Numbered from the stretch's first letter, positions 42,601 to 56,042 are shown. The stretch is DNA of 64,000 nt from Trachythela sp. YZ-2020 (GCA_016169945.1 JADLSH010000213.1:1364001-1428000); one strand, 5' to 3'. The notes: a model not told the origin generated them from the sequence alone. Translations and numbers: made by a program.

Positions 42601-42821
42601 CATATTGTTTAATTTTTTATACAAGAACAAACTTTTCGCAAACTAGATTGCAAAACGTCTAAACGTGTGGGCGTGACCATGAGAGACTTTGCTTAGATCA
42701 TGGCCATCGTTGATTGGTTTGCTTTTAAAACGTTTACGATTTCCGGTCAAACCTAAACTTTTGAAACGTAAACAATCACGAAAAAAATCGCACGCCTAAT
42801 GGTCGCTTGCAAATAGCAGTA

Positions 42822-42994
42822 ACAATAAACATTACACATCGGTTTTCGCATGATATCAAGAATTGTCAAGGCTTCAGTTTGCATTATCTACGTCAGCTTT
42901 CAGTTTCGCCAGATAACACAAACTTCGGCCTTGATTTTTGAACATCGAGCCACTTGATGATCGTTTATTGCGTGAATCTCAATATCATAATTGT
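42822..42994. repeat. Partial copy of the GCATGATATCAAG hairpin repeat
   Basis: CGCATGATATCAAGAATTGTCAAG and the following TTATCTACGTCAGC...CGCCAGATAA block resemble the ends of the 36.7-kb and 43-kb copies. It starts immediately outside the right end of the IS630/Tc1-type element. Confidence 0.4.
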
Positions 42995-43545
42995 TAATTA
43001 TGATACATTCAAACTTTATTCTCGTTCCTGATTGGTCAACAAGCCTCGGATAATTTTCAATATCCCGTAACTCCACGACATTTCCGCTGCTGACGCGATC
43101 AGCATGTTATAATTGCTTTTACATAATTATTGTACGCTGTAGAGCCCTTGCGCGGTTCGCAGCTTGTATGAAAAGCCCGCGAAACAAAATGGATTCTTGT
43201 AAATTTTCTTATTTAAACGAAGAAAACACGTCCAAATTATTGTCAGAAAAAGGCACTGATTATTGCTCCAAAAAGGCCACGAAACAGTGCAAAACTATCA
43301 ACAAGTATTTATTATGTTATTCAATGTTAACTTATGTGTTTTTGCATCTTTCCCACCGGCCGCTAGCCTTGGCTTTCCTGTCTGGATTGTGAATGTATAA
43401 TAAAACAATTATTGGATTCGGCTTACGCATGATAACAAGAATCATTCAGACTTCGGTCAATGTTATCTGCCGTATCGACGATGAGGTCCGAATAATTTTT
43501 GATATCATGCTCAACCTCATCCAGTAATTGTTTATTATATCATGT
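42995..43545 (+). mobile_element. Repeat family with GAGCATGATATCAAG motif, copy 2
   Basis: It is the inverted counterpart of 36661-37200, starting near TACATTCAAACTTTATTCTCG and ending CAACCTCATCCAGTAATTGT. It carries a short frame from 43168 with MKSPRNKMDSCKFSYLNEEN, then TSKLLSEKGTDYCSKKATKQ and CKTINKYLL. This resembles the N-terminal leader of DUF3504/tyrosine-recombinase-type (Crypton-derived) proteins, where (F/L)xxEKDSxxTKKAxK is conserved. The 57.4-kb copy has SEKDSDCTKTAMKQ. The short element therefore probably derives from such a gene. That link is an inference. Confidence 0.5.
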
Positions 43546-43550
43546 GATAA

Positions 43551-43808
43551 TACGGCCATTTATACTGGAGAAAATAAGTTGCGACTTACATAAGACGCGT
43601 CTTATATAAGACGCGTCTTATATACTCAAATGTCAATTTGACTCATGGTCAAATTCTAATAAGTCGCGACTTATTGTGGACCAGTCTGAACCCCTGTTCT
43701 TATTTAAGTCTCGACTTACTAGAATTTGACCATTTATACGAGTGTGTTCGCGTCTTATATAAGACTCGTCTTGTGTAAGTCGCGACTTATTTTCTCCCGT
43801 ATAAATGG
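43551..43808. mobile_element. 258-bp palindromic MITE
   Basis: The left end CGGCCATTTATACTGGAGAA and the right end, inverted (GAGCCATTTATACGGGAGAA), match. Inward come repeated TAAGTCGCGACTTA palindromes and GACGCGTCTTATATAAGACG. The centre is also inverted (TGGTCAAATTCTAATAAGTC against GACTTACTAGAATTTGACCA). No ORF. Confidence 0.72.
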
Positions 43809-44121
43809 CTCTATCTGTGGCCGGTTTTCATTCAGTTCCGCTGCCATTGGTCGTGCATGCATCGACGATTCATTCGTTGTCACAGTTTCTTCGTATTTTT
43901 CAATCAAACATGCTTTTTCAACCGAAAATTTCCCCTGGAAACATTCCTGGAAACTGTATGCTACTGTATATACAGTTATTTTACTCGAGAATGTACTATG
44001 TTCAAATTTCGTCGTAGGGGGTTTACACGGTGATATGCAGTTTATATCATTCGTATAATTTCAATGTAAGTGAAAACTATATTTTTACCGAAATTTTGTG
44101 TGTAGATAGGCGCGATACGGG

Positions 44122-44622
44122 ATGGATGGCTATGACATCATACGGAAAGATATGTCTAGAAATGGTGGTGGTGTCTGCATTTACGTCCGTAGTTCTATAA
44201 ACTACCAAATCAGACATGATCTCATATCACCTGATTTAGAAGCCATATGCATAGAAATAACTAAACCACATAGTCGACTATTTGTGGTTGTTACAGTTTA
44301 TAGACCCCCAGATGCATCACCTGATTTTTTTATCCATCTTGAAAACTTATTTAAAAAGATTGATAATGAAAATAAGGAGATCTATATTCTGGGTGATCTT
44401 AACTGTGATCTCATTAAGCCAAATCCTGAACATCCAACAAAGAAACTTAAGTCCTTACTCGAAATTTATCAATTATCCCAATTAATAGATGAAGCAACAA
44501 GGATAACTATCTCTTCCTCTACTCTTATTGACCATTTTATTACCAATGAACCAGGGAAAATTTCCAAATATGGTGTAATTCACACTGGGATCAGTGATCA
44601 CCGTCTTGTTTTTTTTATTTAG
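44122..44622 (+). pseudogene. LINE (CR1/L2-like) apurinic endonuclease, 5'-truncated
   Basis: The segment reads DMSRNGGGVCIYVRSSINYQ, then VVTVYRPPDASPDFF, EIYILGDLNCDLI and GISDHRLVF. YRPP, GDLNCD and SDH are the catalytic blocks of APE-type endonucleases that nick target DNA for target-primed reverse transcription. The protein N-terminus is missing. The C-terminus runs into a SINE inserted at about 44623, which introduces the stop. The RT half continues after the SINE. Confidence 0.85.
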
Positions 44623-44890
44623 CTTCGCCAACTAGGGAAGGGTCACCACAACAGCATATGCCAATTACTGTTGGCCCTTTTACCTAACCCATGCACCCTG
44701 TCAACTTTCCCTGTGGGAGGAAACCGGAGTACCCGGAGAAAACCCACGACTTTCGGCAGAGCGTTGACTTTACTCTTTTCACTTGAGGACTGGGTTCGAG
44801 TCGCATTGAGAAAGTTCTCACTGAGACTTGAACCCGCGACCTTAGAGGTGAAAGGCAAGTGCGCTAACCACTTCGCCACCGAAGCCCCAG
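44623..44890 (-). repeat. SINE inserted into the LINE
   Basis: On the minus strand, from 44890, GGGGCTTCGGTGGCGAAGTG and GTTAGCGCA give the A box, and GGTCGCGGGTTCAAGTCTC the B box. The core GAAAGTCGTGGGTTTTCTCC then GGGTACTCCGGTTTCCTCCC matches the copy at 29290. The body ends near CAACAGTAATTGGCATATGC. This copy is better preserved than the one at 29.3 kb. Confidence 0.82.
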
Positions 44891-44899
44891 AAATGTCAT

Positions 44900-47016
44900 A
44901 ATGGCATAAGAAAGATTAATATAAGCCATAAAGATAATGAAAATATTATTGAAATTAGGAACATGAAAAAATCAGTGAAGAGAAATTTTTGCATGATTTA
45001 GGAACTCAATCGTGGGAGCATGTCTACTTTTTTGCAGACAATCCTAGCACTATGTGGGAAATTTGGACAGATCTATTCTTACAAGTCCTAGATAAACATG
45101 CCCCTCTTCAACCAAAAAAATAAAATCTAAAAGATCTCCTTGGATTAGTAGTCATATAAGACATTTAATGATTGCAAGAGATAACTTGAAAAGGAAAGCA
45201 ATCATTACTAAACTTGAAACAGATTGGGAAAACTATAAAAAAGTCTGAAAAGAAACAAATATTCTACTAAGACAAGCAAAAAGAGACTATTACTCCAAAC
45301 AAATGTCTGCAGAAAGGCAAAATCCCAAAGCTGCTTGGAAGACAATTAATACTTTGCTTGGTAAACATAACCAACCAACTAGAGTAAATGAATTAAACGT
45401 AAATGATATGATATTGACCAGCCCCAATGATATTGCTGAGGGTTTCTACCTTCTTTTCAAATATTGGACCAAATTTACCTGAAGAAATTGGTACAACAGA
45501 ATGCCGTTTCAAAGACTACATTGACAAAACTAATTCTGAATTTACTGCATTCAAATCGGTTACTGTAAACTATGTTTGTCTTTTACTACGTGAACTATCT
45601 CGTAGCAAAGCTACTGGCCTAGATAAAATATCAAGCAAGATAATTAAAATTGCAGCACCATTGATTTCTGATTCATTGACTTACATTTTTAATCAAGCAA
45701 TTACCCTATGTACTTTTCCACATGAGTGGAAGGTTGGTTAAGAATGGCAAACGCAACTTGCCAGGAAATTATCGACCAATTTCTGTCTTGCCTGCCATTA
45801 GTAAAGTTATGGAACGTATCTTATATACTCAACTTTATGAATATTTGGTTTCAGAAAATTTCATTCAACTGCTTCAGCTTTACTTGATTGTACGAATAAT
45901 TGGTACATAAACATGGACAGGAAATTGTTCAATTATTTGTATTTATAGACTTAAAAAAAGCCTTTGATACTGTTGACCATGAAATCTTATTGCAAAAACT
46001 AATGCAAGTTGGAATCACAGGAAATGCATTTCTACTGCTTACTCAAAGATGTGAAGTCAATGGCTCTATTTTAAGTGAAAATAGTGTAAAATGTGGTGTG
46101 CCCCAAGGGTCTATATTAGGACCACTGTTCTTTTTACTGTATATTAATGATTTACCTGCATGCCTGAATAAAACAAAACCCCGACTGTTTGCTGATGACA
46201 CAAATATCACGACAGCTGGTGGGTGTTTAAGTGATATTGAAGATGCAGTAAATTTGGATTTAGAAAACCTTCGGAAATGGCTTATGGCAAACAAACAGCT
46301 TGAACGTAGCGAAAACTGAATATCAAATTACTGGTACTAAACCAATGCTAAAAAAAGCTTCTGCTCAACAGCTTAGAATTCGTATTCAAAACAAACCAAT
46401 AAAGCAAGTTTTCAATGCAAACGCCAGGTGTGACTCTTGATGAAAATCTGTGTTGGAAAAGTAATACAGACACTATTTGTAAAAAGATATCATCTGGAAT
46501 TTATGCTCTCAAACGCATTAAAGAGTATGTTGATAAAAAAAACACTCATTTCTGTGTACAATGCTATAATTCAACCCTATTTCAGCTACTGCTGTGAAGT
46601 TTGGAATTTTATTTGGTGAAACTCAGTCAACACGTCTGCAAAAACTTCACCACAGAGCTGCTCGTATTATAGCACATGTGCCAAATGAGGTAGATCAACA
46701 AACTGTACTGAATATATTAGGATGGGAACCACTCAAAGAACAAAGAGTGAAAGCCAAGGCAAAAATAATGTTTAAAACGCTCAATAACATGGGGCCAAAC
46801 TCACTAAAAGAATTATTTACGTTCAAAACGGAAATATTAAATCACAGTCTTCGTGACAGCTCAAGTACAATACGCTTGCCAAAGCCAAATACGAACAACA
46901 TGAAGAAAAGTTTCATGTACGATGGAGCTTCCATATGGAACTCCCTGCCAGAAAATGTAAGAGAAAGTAAATCGATCTCAAGTTTTAAAAGAAAAATCGC
47001 TACTCTTAGCTTATAA
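44900..47016 (+). pseudogene. LINE (CR1/L2-like) reverse transcriptase, frameshifted
   Basis: After an unreadable linker the RT shows LLRELSRSKATGLDKISSKI, GNYRPISVLPAISKVMERIL, FIDLKKAFDTVDHEILLQKL, GVPQGSILGPLFFLLYINDL and the active-site FADDTNIT. The C-terminal part continues with YCCEVWNF, LQKLHHRAARIIAHVPNEV and NSLPENVRESKSISSFKRKI, ending at TAA 47014-47016. Catalytic Asp residues are intact, but frames change near 45425, 45730, 45890, 46310 and 46600. It is the second half of the ORF whose endonuclease ends at 44622. Confidence 0.85.
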
Positions 47017-47173
47017 AATCACATGATTCTTAATGTAAATAGATACTTAATATTTGTAACTGCATGATACTTCTTTATTTTTTATTATTTTTTTACTTGT
47101 AACTATTTGTTAATATTTTACACGCCCGTTGTGGAAACCAGCTTTAGCTGACAATGTTAGTGTGGTTAAATAA

Positions 47174-47177
47174 AGTT

Positions 47178-47220
<43 letters not shown>
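47174..47220. repeat. (ATC)n 3' tail of the LINE
   Basis: After an AATAAAG-like signal (47171) about fifteen ATC trinucleotides follow. A microsatellite right behind the 3' UTR is the expected tail of CR1/L2-type LINEs, where simple repeats replace poly(A). Confidence 0.85.
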
Positions 47221-47222
<2 letters not shown>

Positions 47223-48069
47223 CAATTTGTTCGACAAACGGTATTGTGGGAAGTATTTCCATTGGCTGCTAAAAGATCGGAAAAGTCCGAAGATCAATCC
47301 TTTGATAAACTCATTTATGCCACATTCACGTTAAACTAATTTTAACTAATTCCAAAAGCCAAGATGCAATGCAGTACAATACATGTATAAATCGGTATCA
47401 CAGTTTAGAGGAATTTTTCATTGTTTTACCCTTCTATCATTCATGGTTCGGAGGTTAATATAAACTGCAAGAACAGCCTGAAAGTCCTTTGCGGCTTGAA
47501 CTTAGTACATTAACTTTATATAACATGAAGTTTACTGGAAAAAAAAATGGCGAAAATTTTAACTTCGGAGGAGCGAAAAATCTTAATGTTTGCATGATCG
47601 TAAAATGCAAAGAAACCGCTGGTTTGTATACGCAGGACAATGTGAATTCCTACTCGGCGTATTGAAATCTATAAAGTAGTGCCCGACCGAGGGCAGTGGA
47701 AATAGTTCTTATGCGACTTTTTGAGTCACACGGTCTATCCTGTACGCTGAAAATACATCGGAATGTCTGTTTTGCTTGTCTGTTTTTTTTTCTTCGAATA
47801 TACTGAATATAGTTCTAGTTTTACGGTTAAGGCATGTATAAATGACATGGTTAACCTGCGAAGTTGCATGAAAAATACAGCCTTGATGCCCAAACAGAAA
47901 AATTAATTTCTAAAATGTATACAATGCTTACCCAAGATGTTGGAAATGCTTGACTTGTGTGTGTTTGTTTTTGTCATTTTGTGGTTGTTTTTTATCACAA
48001 TGAACCATGAACTATTCTTCAAAACTTTTTACCGTAATTGAAATATAATTTGTGAACATCTTTTTGTAG
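47221..48069. other. Rabphilin-like gene intron
   Basis: Nothing coding is recognised. It ends with the acceptor TTTTTGTAG at 48061-48069. Confidence 0.45.
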
Positions 48070-48144
48070 GGATTACGGGCTATGGATGCAAACGGTCTAT
48101 CTGATCCTTATGTGAAAGTCCATCTTTTGCCAGGAGCTAATAAG
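48070..48144 (+). CDS. RPH3A-like: Rabphilin-3A-like, C2A exon with calcium loop 1
   Basis: The 25-codon exon lies between TTTGTAG and GTAGGG and is phase 0 at both ends. It reads [20 protein letters not shown] and then PGANK. This is strand 2, calcium-binding loop 1 and strand 3 of a type-I C2 domain. The two loop-1 aspartates (MDANG and SDPY) that bind calcium in rabphilin, DOC2 and synaptotagmin are kept. VKxHLLPGA(N/S)K is specific to rabphilin/DOC2. It joins 35949 upstream and 63862 downstream in frame. Confidence 0.93.
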
Positions 48145-48185
48145 GTAGGGATGGAACAATTTATTTACCTACCTGCAATCTGCAT

Positions 48186-48660
48186 GCATGAACATGAACT
48201 GAGCATGATATCAATAATTATCCAGACTGAGGTTAATGTTATCTGCCGAAGCGAAGCTGAGGCGGATAACATTGACAGAGGTCTAAATAATTATTGATAT
48301 GCGGAAGCCGAATCCAGTAACTGTTTTATTATACATTAAAAATACAAAAACCAGACAAGTATGACTAGTACAAAGCCAAGACTTGCGGCCGGTGGGAAAG
48401 ATGCAAAAACACATAATTTATAATGGTAATTGGACTGAGTGGAGTGCAATTTGGTCTGAAAATCACAAGTTTTATTTCAGACCAAAGTTGCACGACACGA
48501 AATTCAATTTCCACTTTATTATATTCATTTTGAAATTTTAAGGCATTTTTGTAAACCGGAAGCATATTTGATTTTTTTATACAATTGACACACCCGCGAT
48601 ACTCCCCAAAATGCTGTAGCATAGCAACAAGCTGAACTTTGCTAGTTTGATGTGGATGCA
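48186..48660 (-). repeat. Partial copy of the GAGCATGATATCAAG family
   Basis: GAGCATGATATCAATAATTA and the following hairpin GACTGAGGTTAATGTTATC...GATAACATTGACAGAGGTC match the 36.7-kb copy. So does GCCAAGACTTGCGGCCGGTG near 48375. The homology fades after about 48420. The remainder to 48660 is not assigned. Confidence 0.5.
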
Positions 48661-49424
48661 ATGTATGAAAATGTGCAATTTCTCGAAATTCAAAAACTTA
48701 GAAGATTACAATGGTATGTTTAATAATATTTTCAATTGAACAAGTTATTAAGATAAACTTTTTGTGCGGTTATATGCATTCAAACATTGATACCACAATA
48801 AGTCGTCGTTCTTGAATTTTCCTCGTTTCCCTTGCAAAAAACACATGCCATTGTTTGAAGTCTGGAGTGTTTGTTCTTTATAAACAAATCATGATCAGAT
48901 TTTCTTTGGCAGATCACATTTTCTTAAAATTGATTGGCTGGTCAAATTCTATTATTTAATATGATTGGTTGGCTGATATCAGCACTCCAATATGTTAGTT
49001 GAAAAATGATGCGATTAAAGCTCAAAATAGTGCGATTTGGGAATTAATCGCACTATTTTTAACCAATCAGATCATAGTCAGCACAAAAATTGTTGTAGAA
49101 TGCTCTAAATGTCTATTTGTGGCAAAACTCGCCCCATTCCACTTAATTTTGTCGCGCGCTGGATGCGCCGTCCGTATTGAATTGCATTGAATAGTAATGA
49201 AAACATAAGGTTGGCAACTATATCATGTGTAACGGATAAGAATGTGTCAACGTGTAAATAAGGAAGTCAACCATAATTAGCGGCGTATGCTTCATTTTGC
49301 AAGCTGCATCCGTGATAATGTGATAATGTAATTATAGCTCACTAGATTATAAATATGGAATGTGAAATAAAAAAAAATTAAGTTAAGTTGGATCTTGACA
49401 ACGTTGCGTGTCGTGCTCATAGAT
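48661..49424. other. Intronic sequence with a dispersed repeat
   Basis: Around 49090-49230 the bases GTAGAATGCTCTAAATGTC and CAAAACTCGCCCCATTCCAC recur inverted near 57200-57310, so a dispersed repeat is present. No gene was recognised. Confidence 0.45.
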
Positions 49425-50466
49425 ATAATAAACCTAGATTGCTGACTCATACCTAGCGGAGGCGTGACCTGCATGATAAATCCAAGATGGCCGCCATTCA
49501 GGGCAAAAAGACTATAAACTCTACGGGGAAATCCATATTTTTTGCCTTTTGCGTCGTCCCATTGTTTCGAATCCACTTCGATCAAACTTTTTTTGCAATA
49601 AGTACTTATCGTGAAGGTTTTAGACGCAAACTAGACAGCTGGGGATGAATTGATGTAAAAATATCGCTCGCCGAAATTTGTACGAAATCGTCACTTGGTC
49701 AGTTCGAGTGAATTACTCTGGTTTAGAGTATTTTATAAAGGCAATTTGTGGTTTTCAAGGCCAAAGACGTATACCTTGAAGGTGCTGTCTGCCATTTCAT
49801 ACAGTGAGTTCAAATAGGCTGCATTGCACACATACCATGTGTGTGTGTCAAATTTCACCTCTAGGTGATATTTGGCATCAGTTAACAGTGGACTTAACTT
49901 TTAAATACTGCTTTTATCCTCTAAGTAATGTTCCGAATATTCCTCAAAATATATAATGACTAAATGTATTAAACCAAGTACATTTAAAGTACTTGTCTGC
50001 AGTAAATGACTCGAGCTGAGCAAGTGACATTTTCATGTCAAGCTTCCGCGAGCGATATTTTAATATAATTTATCCCAAACTGTTCATTCTGCATCCAAAG
50101 CCTTCAAGGTATACGTCTTTGGCCTTGAAAACCACAAATTGCCTTTATAAAATACTCTAAACCAGAGTAATTCACTCGAACTGACCAAGTGACGATTTCG
50201 TACAAATTTCGGCGAGCGATATTTTTACATCAATTCATCCCCAGCTGTCCAGTTTGCATCTAAAACCTTCACGATAAGTAGTTGTTGCCAAAAAAGTTTG
50301 ATCGAAGTGGATTCGAAACACTGGGACGACGCAAAATGCAAAAAATATGGATTTCCCCGTAGAGTTTATAGTCTTTTTGCCCTGAATGGCGGCCATCTTG
50401 GATTTATCATGCAGGTCACGCCTCCGCTAGGTATGAGTCAGCAATCTAGGTTTATTATTTCTATGG
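49425..50466. repeat. 1.04-kb inverted repeat, arms about 360 bp
   Basis: The left arm (49425-49782) and right arm (50101-50466) are near-perfect inverses, for example TAATAAACCTAGATTGCTGA against TCAGCAATCTAGGTTTATTA, and GGCCAAAGACGTATACCTTG against CAAGGTATACGTCTTTGGCC. The loop is about 318 bases. The right arm ends about 25 bases before a likely primer-binding site (TTTGGTGGCAGCGG at 50490-50503) and gag of a Ty3/Gypsy element. The right arm is probably part of its 5' LTR or leader, with the left arm an inverted copy. Confidence 0.75.
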
Positions 50467-50514
50467 TCGTGCTTTCTCGGCTCGTTACATTTGGTGGCAG
50501 CGGAAAATACTACA

Positions 50515-53035
<2,521 letters not shown>

Positions 53036-53323
53036 CATAGGTATGTTAGAGCCACGTTCTAGCAGCAGCAATGGTGTTAGACAGGGGTTTAATATAGCGC
53101 GTGTTGTCGTAAAACCTGACAACAAACTTGTGTGCCTTTAATGAGGTTATGCAATAACCAAGGTTAACAGCTAGGTAACCATACCTCGATACGTCAGCAC
53201 GTCACGTGACCGAGGGGGGTATGTAACAAGAGAGCGGTCGACGCTTGGCATCAGTTACCGTTCTGTGCTAAGCAAACATTGTAGGAAATAATTTATTTTT
53301 GTGGTCTTACTTTATTAAACATT
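53036..53323 (+). other. Gypsy pol spacer and left flank of the inserted DIRS-like element
   Basis: Up to about 53141 the frame GMLEPRSSSSNGVRQGFNIA then RVVVKPDNKLVCL continues Gypsy pol after a stop or frameshift. The TGAGGTTATGCAATAACCA stretch from about 53142 onward probably starts the DIRS-like element's leader. Its exact junction is not defined. Confidence 0.45.
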
Positions 53324-54834
53324 ATGTTGGTTACCGAAATGGATTCTGAGGTGGATCATGGACAAGCTTCGACCAGTTCTGCGCAGCCGAACGTGGATGC
53401 AGAGCAACCTAGTGCTACAGTCTCATGGGGCTCAGCATTTCAGTCGCCGGAGTTTATGAACGGGCTTCAGACGGCAGTATCTCAAATTTTACGCCAATGT
53501 ATTCCATCAGCTGGAAGGGTCTCAACTCGCGACGATGGGAAACCCGACGCAAGTTCCTACAGATACACGCGCACGTACGGAAGGTCAGGTAGGCGACAGT
53601 TCTCTTCGCCAGAATTCAGGTACGTTTGTCGCTCCTTTATTTGTTGCGAGTTCTTGTAGTGCGGCGGAATCTCAGGCTATCCCCGCGGTAAGCAGCTTCC
53701 TCAGTGGGTCAAACGAATCAAACCCGAACAACGGAGAGCGCGTTTATACTTGGTCCCGGCAGGGCTCCCATTCCTGCCAAATTGGTTAAAAGAATAGTGT
53801 CGCATGAATTTATTGAAATGTCAGATTTATGCCCAGAAAACGTAGAAGACCCCCAACCCGAAGTACCTCTATTTACCTTAGAGGGTACGACGGTGGTGCC
53901 GAAACTAAATTCGAACAAAAAGAACGCGGTAACTGACATTCTAGACTGGGTAGAGTGCTTTAACAGCTACATTGCGGTGCTCACAACCTTTTGTCCACCA
54001 CGGTGCGCGATCTTTTGGCCTACATGGCGCTGATTATTCGCACAGCGAAGCGTTTCGGGGGCAAAGCTTGGCTAGATTACGACCGCGCTTTCCGTCGAGA
54101 AGCCGCGGCTAGTAACTTACGGGATTGGAGTGTTATGCGACCGGACTTATTTAACTACCATACGGCATTCGTAAATCGTACAGTGTCAACTAGAAATGAA
54201 TCTAACCAGTCTCCACAACGTAGCTTTCGTGAAGAAGCCCAGGGTAAACCCTCCGCAACGCAGTGCTGTATTTCATGGAATGGGGGATTTTGCAGCAGCG
54301 CCTACCAATTGTGCCGATTCCGACATAACTGCTCCTACCCTGACTGCAACGGCTCGCACCGGCGTCTCGAACACCATCGCGTCGAGTCAAGAAAACGAAA
54401 CCGCTCTCCCGAACGAGTCCACTATTCGCGTCGAGCGCACTCGAAATAAACTTAGTAAACATTTTGGACAAAGTCAAACTCTAGCAAACTTTGCACCTGG
54501 TATTGTTCCGTTTAATGTCTGTCAACGAGAGTACTTAAACATAGCTGGGTTTGACAATTTCCCGATTAAAGTTGACGTGTTGGATGTGCAACTAGCCGCA
54601 CATCCGGACAGATCTAAAGTTGAATTTATTGTTAGTGGGCTTCGCATGGGGTTTCGCACGGGTTTTCACAGGGATAAAATTAATCTTAGGTCAGCCGAAA
54701 CTAACTGTTCGTCTGCTCTAGCTCACCCAGATGTAATCGATAAATATCTAGCAGACGAAATTGAAACTCGTAGAATGGCAGGGCCATTTGTTACGCCGCC
54801 TTTCCCTGATTTACATATTAGTCGTTGGGTGTGA
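53324..54834 (+). pseudogene. Second DIRS-like element: gag-like ORF and RT start, truncated
   Basis: The ORF from 53324 reads MLVTEMDSEVDHGQASTSSA, changes frame near 53630 and 53980, and continues VTDILDWVECFNSYIAVLTT, GKAWLDYDRAFRREAAASN and a finger CCISWNGGFCSSAYQLC then CRFRHNCSYPDCNGSH. The last has the same order of cysteines as the gag of the 1-kb DIRS element. In an overlapping frame from 54430 the RT N-terminus appears (PIKVDVLDVQLAAHPDRSKV, SGLRMGFRTGFHRDKINLRS, AGPFVTPPFPDLHISRW) and then stops. RT palm, RNase H and recombinase are absent. Confidence 0.7.
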
Positions 54835-54938
54835 TTCCAAAGAAAAGCAAGTTTAATTTTAGACTTGTCACTTCCAGCCGATCACAGTGTGAACGATGGA
54901 ATTTTTAAAAGCGAATTTCTGGATATGCAACTACGTGT

Positions 54939-55022
54939 TGGATATGCAACTAGCCGCACATCCGGACCGATCTAAAGCTGGTCGGGGTTTTCACAGGGAC
55001 AAAATTAATCTTAGATCAGGGA
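54939..55022 (+). repeat. Partial duplication of the DIRS-like RT N-terminus
   Basis: TTGGATATGCAACTAGCCGC repeats the segment at 54580, then jumps over about 40 bases and continues GGGGTTTTCACAGGGACAAA as at 54659. The original lies 360 bases upstream, so a local duplication with internal deletion happened here. Confidence 0.75.
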
Positions 55023-55039
55023 TAAATTAGGAATAAAAT

Positions 55040-55560
55040 GTTATCTTAAGGATGTGTTATGATATTTTCTCATACAGTCTGGGAACGATTAGGCCGCAAT
55101 GTGTTATGATATTTTCCCATACAGTCGACTGGGAACGATTCGTCGCGATTCACAATGTGTTATGATATTTTCCCATACAGTCTGGGAACGATTCGTCGCG
55201 ATTCGCAAGGGTCTATGATATTTTCCCATACAGTCTGGGAACGATTAGGTCGCAATTCGCAATGTGTTATGATATTTTCCCATACAGTCTGGGAACGAAT
55301 AGGTCGCAATTCGCAATGTGTTATGATATTTTCCCATACAGTCTGGGAACGATTAGGTCGCAATGTGTAATGATATTTCCCATACAGTCTGGGAACGATT
55401 GGGTCGCAATCGCAATGTGTTATGATATTTTCCCACACAGTCTGGTAACGCTTGTGGCCCACAATTCGAAATGTTTATAATAACTTTCCCATACTATCTG
55501 GGAATGCTTGTGGGCCGCAATCTGAAATGTGTTATGATATTTTACCACACGGTCTGGTAA
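55040..55560. repeat. Tandem array of 48-54-bp units, each with a hairpin
   Basis: About ten units share TGTTATGATATTTTCCCATA, CAGTCTGGGAACGATTAGGT, CGCAATTCGCAA. TCCCAtacagtcTGGGA in each unit is an inverted repeat. Most units are 54 bases, some 48 by losing the TTCGCA part, and the last ones are more diverged. Because 54 is a multiple of three, long open frames with 18-residue periodicity appear on both strands; I do not regard them as genes. The array lies directly behind the truncated DIRS-like element. Confidence 0.9.
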
Positions 55561-56042
55561 TGCGTGCTAACTTGAGTAGATCACTTGTGCTTTGTATGTA
55601 ACGGAGCGTTTTATATATCTCAGTCCTTTGTCGTCAAAATCTTATGGATGGGTTTAATATGTTATTGGTTTGTTGAGACAAATTTTTATTGGAAATTTTT
55701 TTTTCGGTCTTCATGACTCGTGTTAAATTTCCACCAATTCCTTAATTGGTGTGAAGGTGTTAGCTCTTGAAGGGGTGGTCAGCTCAAGATACCACTTGCA
55801 TGGATCTTAACCTGAGTCCAAGTAACAGTAGTCGCCCCAGGCCACCCCTCGGTCATCAGGGCTAACACCTCACCATCCAAACGGGTAAGTATGGTGAATG
55901 AAGGTGTTAACGTGTTCTCAATGCGTCTAATAGCCCGATTGAACTGGCTGCGGTGAGCATTTAGCAGATTTTTGTCCTTTGATTGAATCGTGCCTGTCTC
56001 AACCCAACATTTGTGGGGCGGTTGGGAATAGTAGGCCGCCAC
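55561..56042. other. Unassigned insert before Gypsy RT
   Basis: It contains GTGTTAGCTCTTGAA...GGGCTAACACCTC inverted segments. A minus-strand open frame (56042-55779) reads NLLNAHRSQFNRAIRRIENT and WPGATTVTWTQVK, without a recognised family. It may be the far end of the DIRS-like element or a separate repeat. Confidence 0.35.

Larger units (their letters stand above)
37487..42819. mobile_element. 5.3-kb IS630/Tc1-type transposon with PB1 cargo
   Basis: It is bounded by 166-bp inverted repeats (37487-37652 and 42654-42819) that start CTGCTATTTGCAAGCGACCA and differ at only a handful of positions. Each end abuts TA (37485-37486 and 42820-42821), the expected Tc1/mariner/IS630 duplication. It contains a minus-strand transposase relic (41707-42600), a plus-strand PB1-domain ORF (37785-38240), a second plus-strand ORF split by a Merlin element, and a small fold-back at 40662-40796. 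The near identity of the TIRs suggests moderately recent movement. Cargo genes are unusual for this superfamily. Confidence 0.85.

Noticed and set aside
55155..55480. Long open frames on both strands
   Set aside because: They arise because a 54-bp tandem unit is a multiple of three. The 18-residue periodic translation has no coding character.
55040..55560. CRISPR-like array
   Set aside because: No unique spacers: the units are contiguous tandem copies, and the DNA is eukaryotic.
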